Positions 54,891-64,000 of a stretch of 64,000 nucleotides of DNA are shown here, one piece after another (the stretch's first letter is position 1; each line of letters begins with the position of its first letter). The notes beneath the pieces are model-generated. The model worked only from the letters and a program-made list of their open reading frames with translations, made no database searches and was not told the DNA's origin. The stretch comes from UBA6623 sp965238125 (GTDB lineage: Bacteria; Acidobacteriota; Terriglobia; Bryobacterales; UBA6623), in contig OZ250179.1 in assembly GCA_965238125.1 (NCBI GenBank), positions 372,001 to 436,000 on the forward strand. Direction: 5' to 3'. Made by a program: the position numbers and the translations under genes.

Positions 54891-55414
54891 TCCGCTTTCG
54901 TCGATGAAGACGATCGTACGTTCTTCTTTGCGGGCTTTTTTTTAATGGCCGGCCAAGTCTTGTGCTGCCAGCCGCGGATGGCCTCTTCGTTGCGCTCCCG
55001 CGCTTTGCCGACGGGCCGTTGCGGGCTCCAACCGAGCGCCCGCAGGATCTTCCAGACATGGCCCTCGTGATAGCGCACGCCGAACTCGTCTCCGATCAGA
55101 CGAGCGACCCGCGGACAGCTCCACAGCGGCGTCGGGAAGCCGTGCGCCTCGGGGCCTTCCAGCAGCAACGCCTCGAGGCGTTCGAGCTGCGCGGCGTCCA
55201 ACAGCGGCTTACGGCCGGCGCGGCCGGCCTGGCGCAACCCGGCTTCGCCGTCACGCCGGTATCGTCGCAGCCACTCGCTGACGCTTTGCCGCGCGACCTT
55301 CAATCGCCTCGCTGTCTCGGACTGACTACAGCCTTGCTCGACCAACCGGATCGCTTTGAAACGGCGCTTCTCCAGGGCCTCGAAATCCCGCCGTACGCCT
55401 TTTGTATTTCCCAT
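54887..55414 (-). CDS. IS630 transposase, frame A (HTH part), copy 4
   Basis: 175 residues from MGNTKG, ending after the A8 run (T8 at 54936-54943 on the plus strand). It has GWQHKTW where copies 1 and 3 have GWQRKTW. Confidence 0.9.
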   Translation of the reverse strand: MGNTKGVRRDFEALEKRRFKAIRLVEQGCSQSETARRLKVARQSVSEWLRRYRRDGEAGLRQAGRAGRKPLLDAAQLERLEALLLEGPEAHGFPTPLWSCPRVARLIGDEFGVRYHEGHVWKILRALGWSPQRPVGKARERNEEAIRGWQHKTWPAIKKKPAKKNVRSSSSTKAD

Positions 55415-55494
55415 ACATACAAAGACGTACGTACCCCAAAAAGGTGTCACTTTGTTTTGCGAGACTCAATAAGGGTCGAGCCAACCCGTCCAGG

Positions 55495-55815
55495 TCAGCT
55501 CTTTCTTTCATAAAGCACCTTGCCCTCTCGGATCGCGGTTGTCACGAACGCCCGCGGGACGGCCCGCCAGTCATCGATCTCCTCGGGCGTGTACACGACC
55601 ACTTCCACCTCGATGGGCAAATCGGCCAGTTGCGTGTAGATGGGAGCGGGACGTTTGAAACGCGGTTCGGCGGATTCGTCGACGACGAGGATGTCGAAAT
55701 CGCTTCGGTTTGTCTGAGAACCGCGAGCCCGGCTCCCGAAAAGTACGATTCGCTCGGGGTCGGAAACCTTGCGGATTTTCTCAACGATTCGGCGCAAGAT
55801 GGTCGACTCGTCCAT
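55495..55815 (-). CDS. Minimal nucleotidyltransferase (MNT/MntA-like)
   Basis: 106 residues of the pol-beta NTase superfamily. The motif GSRARG (27-32) is followed by SDFDILVV, with Asp39 and Asp41 as metal ligands; a third acid would be Glu69 or Glu71 (IEVEVVV). Such small NTases usually pair with a HEPN protein encoded next door as toxin-antitoxin modules. No HEPN gene is adjacent: IS copy 4 begins 25 bp after the stop, and upstream is repetitive DNA. It is therefore orphaned or its partner was lost. Confidence 0.88.
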   Translation of the reverse strand: MDESTILRRIVEKIRKVSDPERIVLFGSRARGSQTNRSDFDILVVDESAEPRFKRPAPIYTQLADLPIEVEVVVYTPEEIDDWRAVPRAFVTTAIREGKVLYERKS

Positions 55816-55872
55816 GAAACGCCCTCTTCACTATGCCCCGGGAGGGGCCGTACAAGCAACTGGGCCGTGCGT

Positions 55873-55932
55873 GGACCGGCTGAAAGGCCGGTTTTTGCTG
55901 TTGACCATGACCGGTGCAAGTGCCGGTCGCCA
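55873..55932. repeat. Two hairpins with GACCGG stems
   Basis: ACCGGCTGAAAGGCCGGT and, 25 bp on, GACCGGTGCAAGTGCCGGTC. The stems match the linker palindromes at 53195-53265 and the loops resemble other hairpin classes. The interval 55816-56043 holds no other feature. Confidence 0.65.
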
Positions 55933-56043
55933 CGCGCCGCGGCAAGTCAATCCCTCGACCGCGCCGGGCGTTGGGCGCGCCGGCCCTTGACCCTGCCGGC
56001 GTCGAGCGCACTGCCTGGGCGGCGTGACCTACGGCGAGAGCCA

Positions 56044-56481
56044 TCAATTTTCCGTCGGAAACTCAACTCCGTATTCGTTGGCGATGGTGGGGTAATTGTC
56101 CGGGTCGGCACTCATCCTTTCGAACATGCGCTCGATGCCGGCAGGTGCAAAGACGATCAGCATTCGCACCGTCGCATCGGATTCGTTCTCAAAACGATGC
56201 GGCACGTCGCGGGGAATATTCAGGTAGACGCCGGGGCCGGCCACAATCCGCTCGCCGTCGGCCCGGAAGACCACTTCCCCTTCGAGTACATAGAAGGCTT
56301 CTTCTTGGCGGGTCTGGATGTGGAGCGGCGGTCCGCCTCCGGGAGGTACGGCGGCCTCCATGATGAAGTAGTCGCCGGCCGTATCGTCGCCGGTTGCCAG
56401 TACGCGGTACTCGTCTCCGGCCCCTCGCCAAGTGGTTCGTTCGTCACCAGGGCGAACAATTTTCACCTTTCGTTTTGCCAT
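56044..56481 (-). CDS. Cupin-domain protein
   Basis: 145 residues forming one cupin barrel: PPGGGPPLHIQTRQEEAFYV supplies His and Glu ligands (motif 1) and PRDVPHRFENES the motif 2 His. It resembles quercetinase-like or mannose-6-phosphate-isomerase-like cupins; substrate unknown. A clear AGGAGGA ribosome-binding site precedes the ATG. Confidence 0.9.
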   Translation of the reverse strand: MAKRKVKIVRPGDERTTWRGAGDEYRVLATGDDTAGDYFIMEAAVPPGGGPPLHIQTRQEEAFYVLEGEVVFRADGERIVAGPGVYLNIPRDVPHRFENESDATVRMLIVFAPAGIERMFERMSADPDNYPTIANEYGVEFPTEN

Positions 56482-56633
56482 GTGTTTCCTCCTGTTCCGT
56501 CTTGGCGAAGAGTCGGCCTGTCCTTCCTGTGTAATTCGCCGCTCTCCGACAGGAATAGTTTACGGCGCCGCGGGACGTATCCGGCCCCGTCCGAAGCTTT
56601 AGGCGTGGGTTCCCAGGTTGCTGATCTTGCCCT

Positions 56634-57938
56634 TCAGCGCCGCGACTCGGCGCCGACGAGATCAAGGTACACTTGGGCCGTTTCCTCCGCGGCGCGGCGG
56701 CTGTGGAAGCGCGCCAGGACGGCTTCGCGGCCCTGTCGACCGAGAGCCTTGGCTTCGTCCGGGTGGTCGAGCAGGTACTCGAGTTTCGCCGCGAGGTCCT
56801 CGGCATCATCGGGTTCGTGGAGCAGGCCGCCGGCGGTCGCTTCGAGCAGCTCGGGAAATACGCCGAGCCGGGGCTGCACGGCGGGCGTGCCGCAAGCCAT
56901 CGCATCGAGGGCGTAGAGCCCTTTCGGGGCGCGGTAAGCAACCGGCACCGAAAGAACGTCGAGGCTGCCTAGAAAGCGCGCCTTCTCGGCGCGGTTGATC
57001 ACGCCGAGGTATTCGAAATCCGCGCCGAAGCCTGCTTGCTCGATTTTGCGGCGGATGCTTTCGAGGTAGGGTTTGTGCTCGGCTCCCATCCAACCCGCGA
57101 CGATCAGACGAGGGCGCGGAGAGGCGTCGCCGCGCCGGTTTCGGATCTTCAGGAAAGCCTCGGTCAGCAGCCCCAGACCTTTCTCGGGGCTGATGCGAGC
57201 CATGTAGCCGATGCGAAACTCGTCTGGATCGGTTGGGAGCCCGGGCTCGAGTCCCTCTAACCGTAGGCCCGGGAGGATGACGTGGATGTCATCGACATCG
57301 ACCCCCAACCGCGGCGCCATAGTGGCGGCGTGGTCACGGCAGGGCGAGATAAAAGCGTCGATCGATTGGGCACGGGCTCGCAAACGGTCAAATGCTCTTT
57401 CGCTGTAAGCGGGCGGGAGGTTTTCGAGGAAGTAGTCTTCGCCTTGCAGCGAGCAGACGACGGGCACGCCCAAGGCGGCTCTTAAAGCCGGGGCTAGGCC
57501 GGCGAGCATGGAGTTCGTCAGATGAATGAGGTCGGGTGGATCGGTTTTCATCCAGGTGATGAGTCTGACGATTTCCTTGCGCTGCCGGCCCTCCGCGCCG
57601 TCGAGCATCGAAACGGTCAGCTCGCCAAGGTCCTCGGGTCGGGTTTTGACGGCGAATTTCGAAACCCCGCGAAGAAGCGCGGGGTGATCGAACAGGCGGT
57701 CGAACCAGGCCGGCGTGGCGCGAAACAGCGCGTATTTTTGTTGCAAGAAGGCGTTGATGCCGCCCATGAAGACGCGGTCCAAGCTGACGTCGGCCTCGTC
57801 GGTCTTGATGGGCGTGTAGATCGGGATGAGGCGGACGTCGTGACCGAGCTCGAGCAGGGCAGCGGCGAGGGTATTGTCGCGTAGGCAGTTGCCGCAGATC
57901 ATGTCTCCCGCGCCGGCGGTGATGTAGTCGATTTTCAT
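56634..57938 (-). CDS. Group 1/GT4-type glycosyltransferase
   Basis: 434 residues with GT-B fold. N-terminal domain: CGNCLRDNTLAAALLELGHD (acceptor side). C-terminal domain: GYMARISPEKGLGLLTEAFL and the donor-binding EALA-type block APKGLYALDAMACGTPAVQP. The insertion DEADVSLDRVFMGGINAFLQ is typical of an acidobacterial/planctomycete subgroup. Donor and acceptor unknown. There is no neighbouring exopolysaccharide cluster. Confidence 0.9.
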   Translation of the reverse strand: MKIDYITAGAGDMICGNCLRDNTLAAALLELGHDVRLIPIYTPIKTDEADVSLDRVFMGGINAFLQQKYALFRATPAWFDRLFDHPALLRGVSKFAVKTRPEDLGELTVSMLDGAEGRQRKEIVRLITWMKTDPPDLIHLTNSMLAGLAPALRAALGVPVVCSLQGEDYFLENLPPAYSERAFDRLRARAQSIDAFISPCRDHAATMAPRLGVDVDDIHVILPGLRLEGLEPGLPTDPDEFRIGYMARISPEKGLGLLTEAFLKIRNRRGDASPRPRLIVAGWMGAEHKPYLESIRRKIEQAGFGADFEYLGVINRAEKARFLGSLDVLSVPVAYRAPKGLYALDAMACGTPAVQPRLGVFPELLEATAGGLLHEPDDAEDLAAKLEYLLDHPDEAKALGRQGREAVLARFHSRRAAEETAQVYLDLVGAESRR

Positions 57939-57990
57939 TGGGCTCAGGTTTCGGGGTACACCGACGGTCTGTTAAGAATTGGGGACAGCT

Positions 57991-58034
57991 TCGTTTCCGA
58001 GGATTCATGATACCGCCATGAAAACGCGTTTCGG
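57991..58034 (+). repeat. Interspersed repeat D, copy 3
   Basis: GTTTCCGAGGATTCATGATA then CCGCCATGAAAACGCG; diverged, with half of the palindrome lost. 58035-58149 has nothing else I recognise. Confidence 0.65.
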
Positions 58035-58149
58035 CGGCTCGGGTCACCGGGGCGCGTTGGCGGACTGGTTTTCCGGCGTCCCGGCCCAGTATTCAGGAAC
58101 CGACTGCAACCCGCTGCTGATGGGAGGGGCTTAGGGGCGACTTCTTCGA

Positions 58150-58179
58150 TTGACGCTTCTTTCGCCCGATCACTACAAT
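58150..58179 (+). promoter_or_regulatory. Promoter upstream of ffh
   Basis: TTGACG and TACAAT separated by 18 bp, giving a leader of about 145 nt to the ffh ATG. I looked there for an SRP RNA and did not find the conserved tetraloop region. Confidence 0.6.
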
Positions 58180-58332
58180 AGCTACAGGTGGGGCAGTCGG
58201 TTCCGCGTTCCCTCACTCCGACGTACCGCAACGAACTTTGATCGTCTCGGTCCGGCCTCGCGGTGACCCGGATTCGGCAATCACGCGGGGAAGGGAAATG
58301 CGGTCTTGCGGAAAATCGGCGTCTAAGCGGCC

Positions 58333-59685
<1,353 letters not shown>

Positions 59686-59742
59686 CGGTCGCGTCCGGCG
59701 CCGAGTCGTCGGGCGGGCTGACGAGTTACAAATGGAGGATTC

Positions 59743-60261
59743 ATGTTAGCGATTCGTTTAGCCCGCGTGGGCGCGAAGAAGAAACCCGCTTACCGGGTAG
59801 TGGTTACCGAGAAGAGCCGCCCCCGCAATAGCAGTTCTCTCGAGATCGTCGGGCACTATAATCCAACGAAAGACCCGATTCTTCTATCGCTCAAGCGCGA
59901 GCGCATTGATTATTGGGTGGGCCAAGGCGCCCAGCCATCCAAGACCGTCGCGCGCCTGATGCGCTACGAGCCGCCGGAGCCGGTTGAAGAAGCGTCCGCC
60001 AAGGCTGAACCGGCTGCCAAGGCCGAAGCGCCCACCAAGGTCGAACCGGCCCCCGAGGCCGCCGAGCCGACGGCCGAAGCCCAATCCGAACCGGTCGCGG
60101 ACGCGCAAGCCGAACCCGCCGCACAAGAACCCGCCGCCGAAGTGGCCGAACCGGCTGCTGAAGCCGCCGCCGAGGAATCCGGCACGGCCGAGGCCGAGTC
60201 GGCCGCGGAGTCCGACGTCGCCGAAGCGTCCGAAGCGGAATCAGGCGTCGTTGCCTGTTGA
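59743..60261 (+). CDS. rpsP: 30S ribosomal protein S16 with long acidic C-terminal extension
   Basis: 172 residues. Residues 1-80 are canonical S16 (MLAIRLARVGAKKKPAYRVV, IGHYNP-like VGHYNPTKDP, RIDYWVGQGAQPS). The remaining 90 residues are low-complexity Ala/Glu/Pro with repeated AEP/EPAAE units, ending in VVAC with a C-terminal Cys. S16 is normally 80-90 residues, so the tail doubles its size. A GGAGG site 5 bp upstream fixes the start. The tail's function is unknown. Confidence 0.97.
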   Translation: MLAIRLARVGAKKKPAYRVVVTEKSRPRNSSSLEIVGHYNPTKDPILLSLKRERIDYWVGQGAQPSKTVARLMRYEPPEPVEEASAKAEPAAKAEAPTKVEPAPEAAEPTAEAQSEPVADAQAEPAAQEPAAEVAEPAAEAAAEESGTAEAESAAESDVAEASEAESGVVAC

Positions 60262-60447
60262 CAATCGGTCGAAACAGACACTGAGGGCCGGCTAAGTCGC
60301 CGCGCCCGCCGACGCCGCCGACGCCGCTAGGACGGCGGTGGCATTCCCTTCCGATCGGGCCTTCTCAATTGGGCCTCCGAGTGGGGAAAGTAAGCAGTCC
60401 GTTCACTTAGACCAAGTAACAATAGACCAAGCAACAAAGGCTGCTGA

Positions 60448-60453
60448 TATAAT
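60448..60453 (+). promoter_or_regulatory. TATAAT -10 box upstream of khpA-rimM-trmD
   Basis: Perfect TATAAT 128 bp before khpA, in an otherwise featureless 319-bp gap (60262-60580). No good -35 is visible. Confidence 0.45.
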
Positions 60454-60580
60454 CGGTGAAGTCCTAGGCTTGTAAATTGGATCACGGGGGTCAGACGATC
60501 GCGGCCACCGTAATCCAGGTTGAGTATTTCAAGATGAGAGCGGACGTTAGGGCTGTTGTTCCAGCGACTGGAGGTGCTCC

Positions 60581-60832
60581 GTGGACGATTCGACGGCTGA
60601 CATCGTTCAACTGGTCGAGCTGATCGCGAAAGCGCTAGTGGATAAACCCGAAGAAGTATCCGTCCGGGCCGTGGAAGGCGAGCAAGTCAAGGTGTTGGAA
60701 CTCAGCGTCGCCGATGGGGATCTTGGCAAGGTCATCGGGAAAAAGGGTCGCACGGCAAAGTCGATTCGGACTCTGCTGGGCGCGGTCGGCATGAAGTTGA
60801 AAAAGCGATTCACGCTGGAAATTCTCGAATAG
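60581..60832 (+). CDS. khpA: KH-domain RNA-binding protein KhpA
   Basis: 83 residues with the GKVIGKKGRTAKSIRTLL GxxG loop of the type II KH fold. KhpA binds RNA, often with KhpB, and lies between rpsP and rimM in many phyla, as here. GTG start with GGAGG about 8 bp upstream. Its TAG stop overlaps the rimM GTG (TAGTG). Confidence 0.95.
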   Translation: MDDSTADIVQLVELIAKALVDKPEEVSVRAVEGEQVKVLELSVADGDLGKVIGKKGRTAKSIRTLLGAVGMKLKKRFTLEILE

Positions 60833-61413
60833 TGGAGGAAGACGAAGAACACCGCTATGTAACCGTGGCGCGCTTGCTACGGCCCCGAGGGAACCGGGGA
60901 GAGTTGATTGCCGAGGATCTCAGTGGTGAGGATTTTGGCGCAAAACCGGCTGTTGGGCCTGAGGCGAACGATGACGCGGAGCGGTTTTTCAGCAGCGGTC
61001 CGGTCTTCCTTCGTGATTCGTCGAAACAACCCCGAGAGGCCGCCGTCGAGCGGGCTTGGCTTCATCAGGGCAGATTGGTTCTCAAGCTGAAGAATGTGGA
61101 TTCGATCAGCGACGCCGAGGCGTTGCGCAACGTCGATCTTCAGATTCCGCGTGAGCGGCTGGGTCCGGCGTCCGACGGCGAGTATTACTTTGAAGACCTA
61201 ATCGGCTGCGATGTGCGCGATGCCGCGGACGGGCGCTTGATCGGGTCCGTCGAGGACGTGCTCGAGCCTGGGCGGGCGTTGTTGTTGCAGGTGGACGCGG
61301 AGGGTCGAGAAGTGTTGATCCCTTTCGTCCAAGACATTTGCGTGGAAATCGCGCCCGAGAAGAAGGCGATTCGAGTGCGCCTGCCCGCCGGTCTCGAAAA
61401 CTTGAATCCGTGA
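60832..61413 (+). CDS. rimM: 16S rRNA processing protein RimM
   Basis: 193 residues. It aids maturation of the 30S head. N-terminal RimM barrel (VARLLRPRGNRGELIAEDLS), an inserted variable region, then the PRC-barrel (YYFEDLIGCDVRDA, LIPFVQDICVEI). Start GTG overlaps the khpA stop, and 1 bp separates it from trmD; translational coupling is expected. Confidence 0.95.
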   Translation: MEEDEEHRYVTVARLLRPRGNRGELIAEDLSGEDFGAKPAVGPEANDDAERFFSSGPVFLRDSSKQPREAAVERAWLHQGRLVLKLKNVDSISDAEALRNVDLQIPRERLGPASDGEYYFEDLIGCDVRDAADGRLIGSVEDVLEPGRALLLQVDAEGREVLIPFVQDICVEIAPEKKAIRVRLPAGLENLNP

Positions 61414-61414
61414 G

Positions 61415-62194
61415 ATGGTTTTTCATGTTCTCACGATTTTCCGGCAGTTCTTCGAAGGGCCGCTGGACTGCGGGGTTGTGGCTCGGGCCCGAAAGCAGGG
61501 GCTGATCGACGTCCGATTGCTGGATTTGAGGGACTATACCTCCGATGTTCACCGAACTGTCGACGATCGGCCGTTCGGAGGCGACGAGGGGATGGTGCTC
61601 AAGATCGAGCCCATCGACAAAGCGCTTAAAGAGGTTCGATCCGGTTGGAGCGGGAAGAAGACGCGAACGGTTTTGCTTTCCGCGCAGGGCCGGCTGTTTG
61701 ATCATGCGGCGGCGGCGCGATTGGCAACCTACGACGAAGTAGCTCTGATCTGCGGGCGTTACGAGGGCGTGGATGAGCGCGTCGCCGAGCACTTGTGTGA
61801 TGAGGAGTTGTCCATCGGCAGCTTTGTGGTGAGCGGGGGGGAGTGGGCCGCCGGGATCGTGATCGACAGCGTGGCGCGTTTGTTGCCGAGCGTACTTGGT
61901 AATGAAGCCTCGTCGCGGCGTGAATCGTTCGCGCCGACGCCGGGAGGAGGGGTGGGAATTCTGGATTTTCCACACTACACCCGCCCGGCCCGCTACAGTG
62001 AATGGAGGGTCCCTGACGTCTTGTTGAGCGGCCACCATGAAGAAATCCGGCGCGAACGCCGGCGGGCGGCTCTGCGGAAGACCTTGAGGAACCGCCCCGA
62101 CTTGCTTCCCGTGGCGGATTTGAGCAAGGAAGAAGAGGAATGGTTGCGGCTCGCGCAAGACAAGGCAGCTGATCAAACGTCCGAGGACGGATAA
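61415..62194 (+). CDS. trmD: tRNA (guanine-N1-)-methyltransferase TrmD
   Basis: 259 residues. It methylates G37 of tRNAs using SAM. The SPOUT trefoil knot is intact: LLSAQGRLFDHAAAARLA, LICGRYEGVDERV and SIGSFVVSGGEWAAGIVID. The N-terminal DDRPFGGDEGMVLK block is present. Length normal. Confidence 0.98.
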   Translation: MVFHVLTIFRQFFEGPLDCGVVARARKQGLIDVRLLDLRDYTSDVHRTVDDRPFGGDEGMVLKIEPIDKALKEVRSGWSGKKTRTVLLSAQGRLFDHAAAARLATYDEVALICGRYEGVDERVAEHLCDEELSIGSFVVSGGEWAAGIVIDSVARLLPSVLGNEASSRRESFAPTPGGGVGILDFPHYTRPARYSEWRVPDVLLSGHHEEIRRERRRAALRKTLRNRPDLLPVADLSKEEEEWLRLAQDKAADQTSEDG

Positions 62195-62349
62195 ACTTGG
62201 TACCGACCGACGCCTCATGTTGGTCCTAGTCGGAGCAGCGCAGGGGAGGAGGTCCTCCGGACCGGCTCGCGGCCTTCGACGGAAACACGAAAACCCCTCC
62301 GAGGTGAGAACCACGCCTCGGTGGGCCCGGCGGAACTTGGAGATAGACG

Positions 62350-62703
62350 ATGACAAAGAGGCCTTTGCAGAGGGTTTACGACAAATACAAACGCGACGAC
62401 TTGCCGGAACTCGAACCCGGCGACACGATTCGCGTAAACGTCAAGATCCGTGAGGGAGAGAAAGAACGTCTTCAGGCCTTTGAGGGCGTTTTGATCGCAA
62501 AGCACAATGCAGGCATCAGCGAAACGATCACTGTGCGCAAGATCAGCTTCGGTATCGGAGTTGAGCGCGTGTTCCCGGTTCACTCACCGGTGATTGAAAG
62601 CATCAAGACGATGCGCAAAGCGAAGGTACGCAGAGCGAAGCTTTACTACCTGCGAGAGTTGCGCGGTAAAGCGGCGCGCCTCAAGGAACGCGCGCGGACC
62701 TAG
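62350..62703 (+). CDS. rplS: 50S ribosomal protein L19
   Basis: 117 residues: LPELEPGDTIRVNVKIREGE, EGVLIAKHNAGISETITVRK and GVERVFPVHSPVIESI are family blocks. GGAGA precedes the ATG. A 155-bp leader (62195-62349) contains a CCGAGG/CCTCGG hairpin, possibly regulatory. Confidence 0.98.
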   Translation: MTKRPLQRVYDKYKRDDLPELEPGDTIRVNVKIREGEKERLQAFEGVLIAKHNAGISETITVRKISFGIGVERVFPVHSPVIESIKTMRKAKVRRAKLYYLRELRGKAARLKERART

Positions 62704-62741
62704 CTTGCCGCCGGGCGGTTCGAGCCGCCCTCATCCGTTGT

Positions 62742-63452
62742 ATGTCCACCCCTAACCGGCCGGCACGCAAGCCGAAGCCGCGCCCGAGTTCCCGATGGGA
62801 GACTCGCCTACGCCGTCAGGGCCTGCGTTCCATTGTCGGAGTCGATGAGGTCGGGAGAGGCTGTTTGTTTGGCCCGGTTGTGGCGGCGGCCGTGATGCTC
62901 GACCCGCAACGTCCGATCCGCGGATTGCGCGACAGCAAGCAAATCGACCCCGAGCGGCGCGAGGTCCTCAGCGCCAGGATCCGGGAGCGAGCCCGCGCCT
63001 TTGCCTTCGGCGCGGTCGACAGCGCCGGCATCGACCGCTGGAATATCTATCAAGCCTCTCGCCGCGCCATGGCGGCCGCCGTGGAGTCGCTCGGCGTGGC
63101 GGTCGATTTTGTGCTCGTGGACGCCATGCAATTGGATCTGGACATGCCGCAGAAGTCGCTGATTCGAGGTGATGCGCGTTGCGTCTCGATCGCGGCGGCC
63201 TCCATTATCGCCAAAGTGGAACGGGACCGCTGGATGCGGGCCTGGGATAAGGTCTATCCCCGGTATAATTTGGCTTCCAATAAGGGGTATACTACCCCCG
63301 ATCATTTGCGGGCGCTCAAAGAACATGGACCGACGCCGCTGCATCGCTTCAGCTTCGCTCCGGTGCGTGAAGCGGCCCAACGTTGTTCCTCCGCTCCGGT
63401 CGAGCGGCATTCGGAGACGCTGCCGCTGCTTCCCGAAGGGGACTTCGCCTAA
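62742..63452 (+). CDS. rnhB: Ribonuclease HII
   Basis: 236 residues. It removes ribonucleotides from DNA. The signature GVDEVGRGCLFGPVVAAAV holds Asp35 and Glu36, followed by RDSKQI and FVLVDAMQL, then SIAAASIIAKVERDRWM. An extra basic N-terminus of about 30 residues and a C-terminal tail of about 30 residues flank the core. 38 bp after rplS. Confidence 0.97.
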   Translation: MSTPNRPARKPKPRPSSRWETRLRRQGLRSIVGVDEVGRGCLFGPVVAAAVMLDPQRPIRGLRDSKQIDPERREVLSARIRERARAFAFGAVDSAGIDRWNIYQASRRAMAAAVESLGVAVDFVLVDAMQLDLDMPQKSLIRGDARCVSIAAASIIAKVERDRWMRAWDKVYPRYNLASNKGYTTPDHLRALKEHGPTPLHRFSFAPVREAAQRCSSAPVERHSETLPLLPEGDFA

Positions 63453-63461
63453 GGGCGCGTG

Positions 63462-63749
63462 ATGGACGCACTCCCCACTCAGCGACCTCGAGAATCGGCC
63501 GTCGTCGCGCCGCGACGACGGGGGCATTTCTTGAGTCAGTTATGCTTTGTCCTCTTCTGCCTGGAGGTGGGTTTCGTACTCTTCCTGCTGCCCTGGACGA
63601 TGCTTTGGGACGCTAACTATTTCTTCAGCGTCACGCCCGAACTGAGCGGTGTCTGGCTGAGTACTTATCTTCGCGGCGCCGTGTCCGGCATCGGCTTGGT
63701 CAATTTGTGGATCGGCCTTGGCGAAGCCTGGCGGCTGAGGCGGGCCTGA
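63462..63749 (+). CDS. Small two-helix membrane protein
   Basis: 95 residues with two predicted membrane segments (LCFVLFCLEVGFVLFLLPW and AVSGIGLVNLWIGLGEAW) and basic ends. It is 9 bp after rnhB and probably in the same transcript. Similar short proteins follow rnhB in other acidobacteria-like genomes; function unknown. Confidence 0.75.
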   Translation: MDALPTQRPRESAVVAPRRRGHFLSQLCFVLFCLEVGFVLFLLPWTMLWDANYFFSVTPELSGVWLSTYLRGAVSGIGLVNLWIGLGEAWRLRRA

Positions 63750-63777
63750 AGCTCACCGCGAAGCGGCACTCCAGGAT

Positions 63778-64000
63778 CTAACTGAGCTTCTTACGCAGCA
63801 ACTTGTTTACGACTTTCGGGTTGGCCTGCCCGCGCGTGGCCTTCATCACCTGTCCGACGAAGAAGCCCAGCACGCCGGTCTTGCCGCCGCGATAGGTTGC
63901 GACCTGGCTCGGGTTGGCGGCGATCACTTCGTCGATCAGCGTTTCAATTGCCGATTCGTCGTGGATTTGTTCGAGGCCCTCGGCCTTGATAATTCCCCCC
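63778..64000 (-). CDS. gatB: Aspartyl/glutamyl-tRNA amidotransferase subunit B, C-terminal part
   Basis: Only the last 73 codons are in the window, ending in stop at 63778-63780. The sequence GGKTGVLGFFVGQVMKATRG, then QANPKVVNKLLRKKL, is the GatB/YqeY tRNA-binding domain. The gene converges on the rnhB operon. Confidence 0.93.
   Translation of the reverse strand, partial: GGIIKAEGLEQIHDESAIETLIDEVIAANPSQVATYRGGKTGVLGFFVGQVMKATRGQANPKVVNKLLRKKLS

Larger units (their letters stand above)
54377..55469 (-). mobile_element. IS630-type element, copy 4
   Basis: 1093 bp flanked by TA (54375-54376 and 55470-55471), nearly identical to copies 1 and 3, opposite orientation. It lies in intergenic DNA beside a nucleotidyltransferase gene. 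Confidence 0.95.

Noticed and set aside
54962..56916. Long plus-strand frames across IS copy 4 and the nucleotidyltransferase/cupin genes
   Set aside because: They are antisense shadows of the IS, nucleotidyltransferase and cupin genes.
58180..58332. SRP RNA (4.5S) gene in the ffh leader
   Set aside because: The conserved GGAA-tetraloop helix and its partner are not present.

Overview
The window is a 64 kb GC-rich bacterial chromosome segment. Gene content points to Acidobacteriota or a close neighbour. The evidence is Ser/Thr kinases with 'LGEGGMG' kinase domains joined to beta-propeller or cyclase modules, a planctomycete-type cytochrome c (PSCyt1/DUF1549/DUF1553) protein, a Tat-dependent sulfatase, lipopolysaccharide synthesis (lpxA) and very many short intergenic palindromes. 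The 16S gene at 9794-11310 would settle the placement; I could not run that comparison.

Layout. 0-9 kb: PSCyt-type protein, YceH homologue, gamma-glutamyltransferase with a duplicated 3' end, a lipoprotein and a small secreted protein. 9.3-15.4 kb: one complete rRNA operon (promoter, boxA, 16S, tRNA-Ala, tRNA-Ile, boxA, 23S, 5S, terminator). 15.4-19.8 kb: a scarred region with two paralogous small secreted proteins (one split by an IS), two IS630-type elements, and one intact plus two decayed Uma2 genes. 19.8-22.8 kb: acetaldehyde dehydrogenase, 4-hydroxy-2-oxovalerate aldolase and an HpcH/HpaI aldolase. 22.9-25.9 kb: a small membrane peptide, a small protein and a divergently transcribed 758-residue XRE-HD-IF2B-like fusion, the most unusual gene here. 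26-35 kb: orphan groEL, sulfatase, then a tight galT / IMPase-like / GHMP kinase / Na+ symporter operon. 35-38 kb: yceD-rpmF-plsX. 38-46.8 kb (mostly minus strand): TadE/TadG-like pilus proteins, lpxA, FAD oxidase, radical SAM protein, aldo/keto reductase, thioredoxin-like lipoprotein and a BNR protein. 47-54 kb: kinase-cyclase, an orphan antitoxin-like HTH, a sialidase-like lipoprotein and a frameshifted kinase/propeller gene. 55-58 kb: minimal nucleotidyltransferase, cupin, glycosyltransferase. 58.3-64 kb: the conserved translation block ffh-rpsP-khpA-rimM-trmD-rplS-rnhB, a small membrane protein and the 3' end of gatB.

Mobile DNA. Four IS630-type copies occur. Three are near identical (16126, 37135 and 54377); one is diverged (17506). 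All have TA target duplications, shared inverted ends and an A8 slippery site joining two transposase frames. One copy disrupts a secreted-protein gene; another sits exactly on the plsX stop codon and rewrites the tail of the converging tadE-like gene.

Two genome-wide habits stand out. First, many genes have a -10-like hexamer ending only 6-9 bp before the start codon with no Shine-Dalgarno sequence, as expected for leaderless mRNAs. Second, intergenic regions carry several families of short palindromes, some keeping the loop while the stem covaries from locus to locus.
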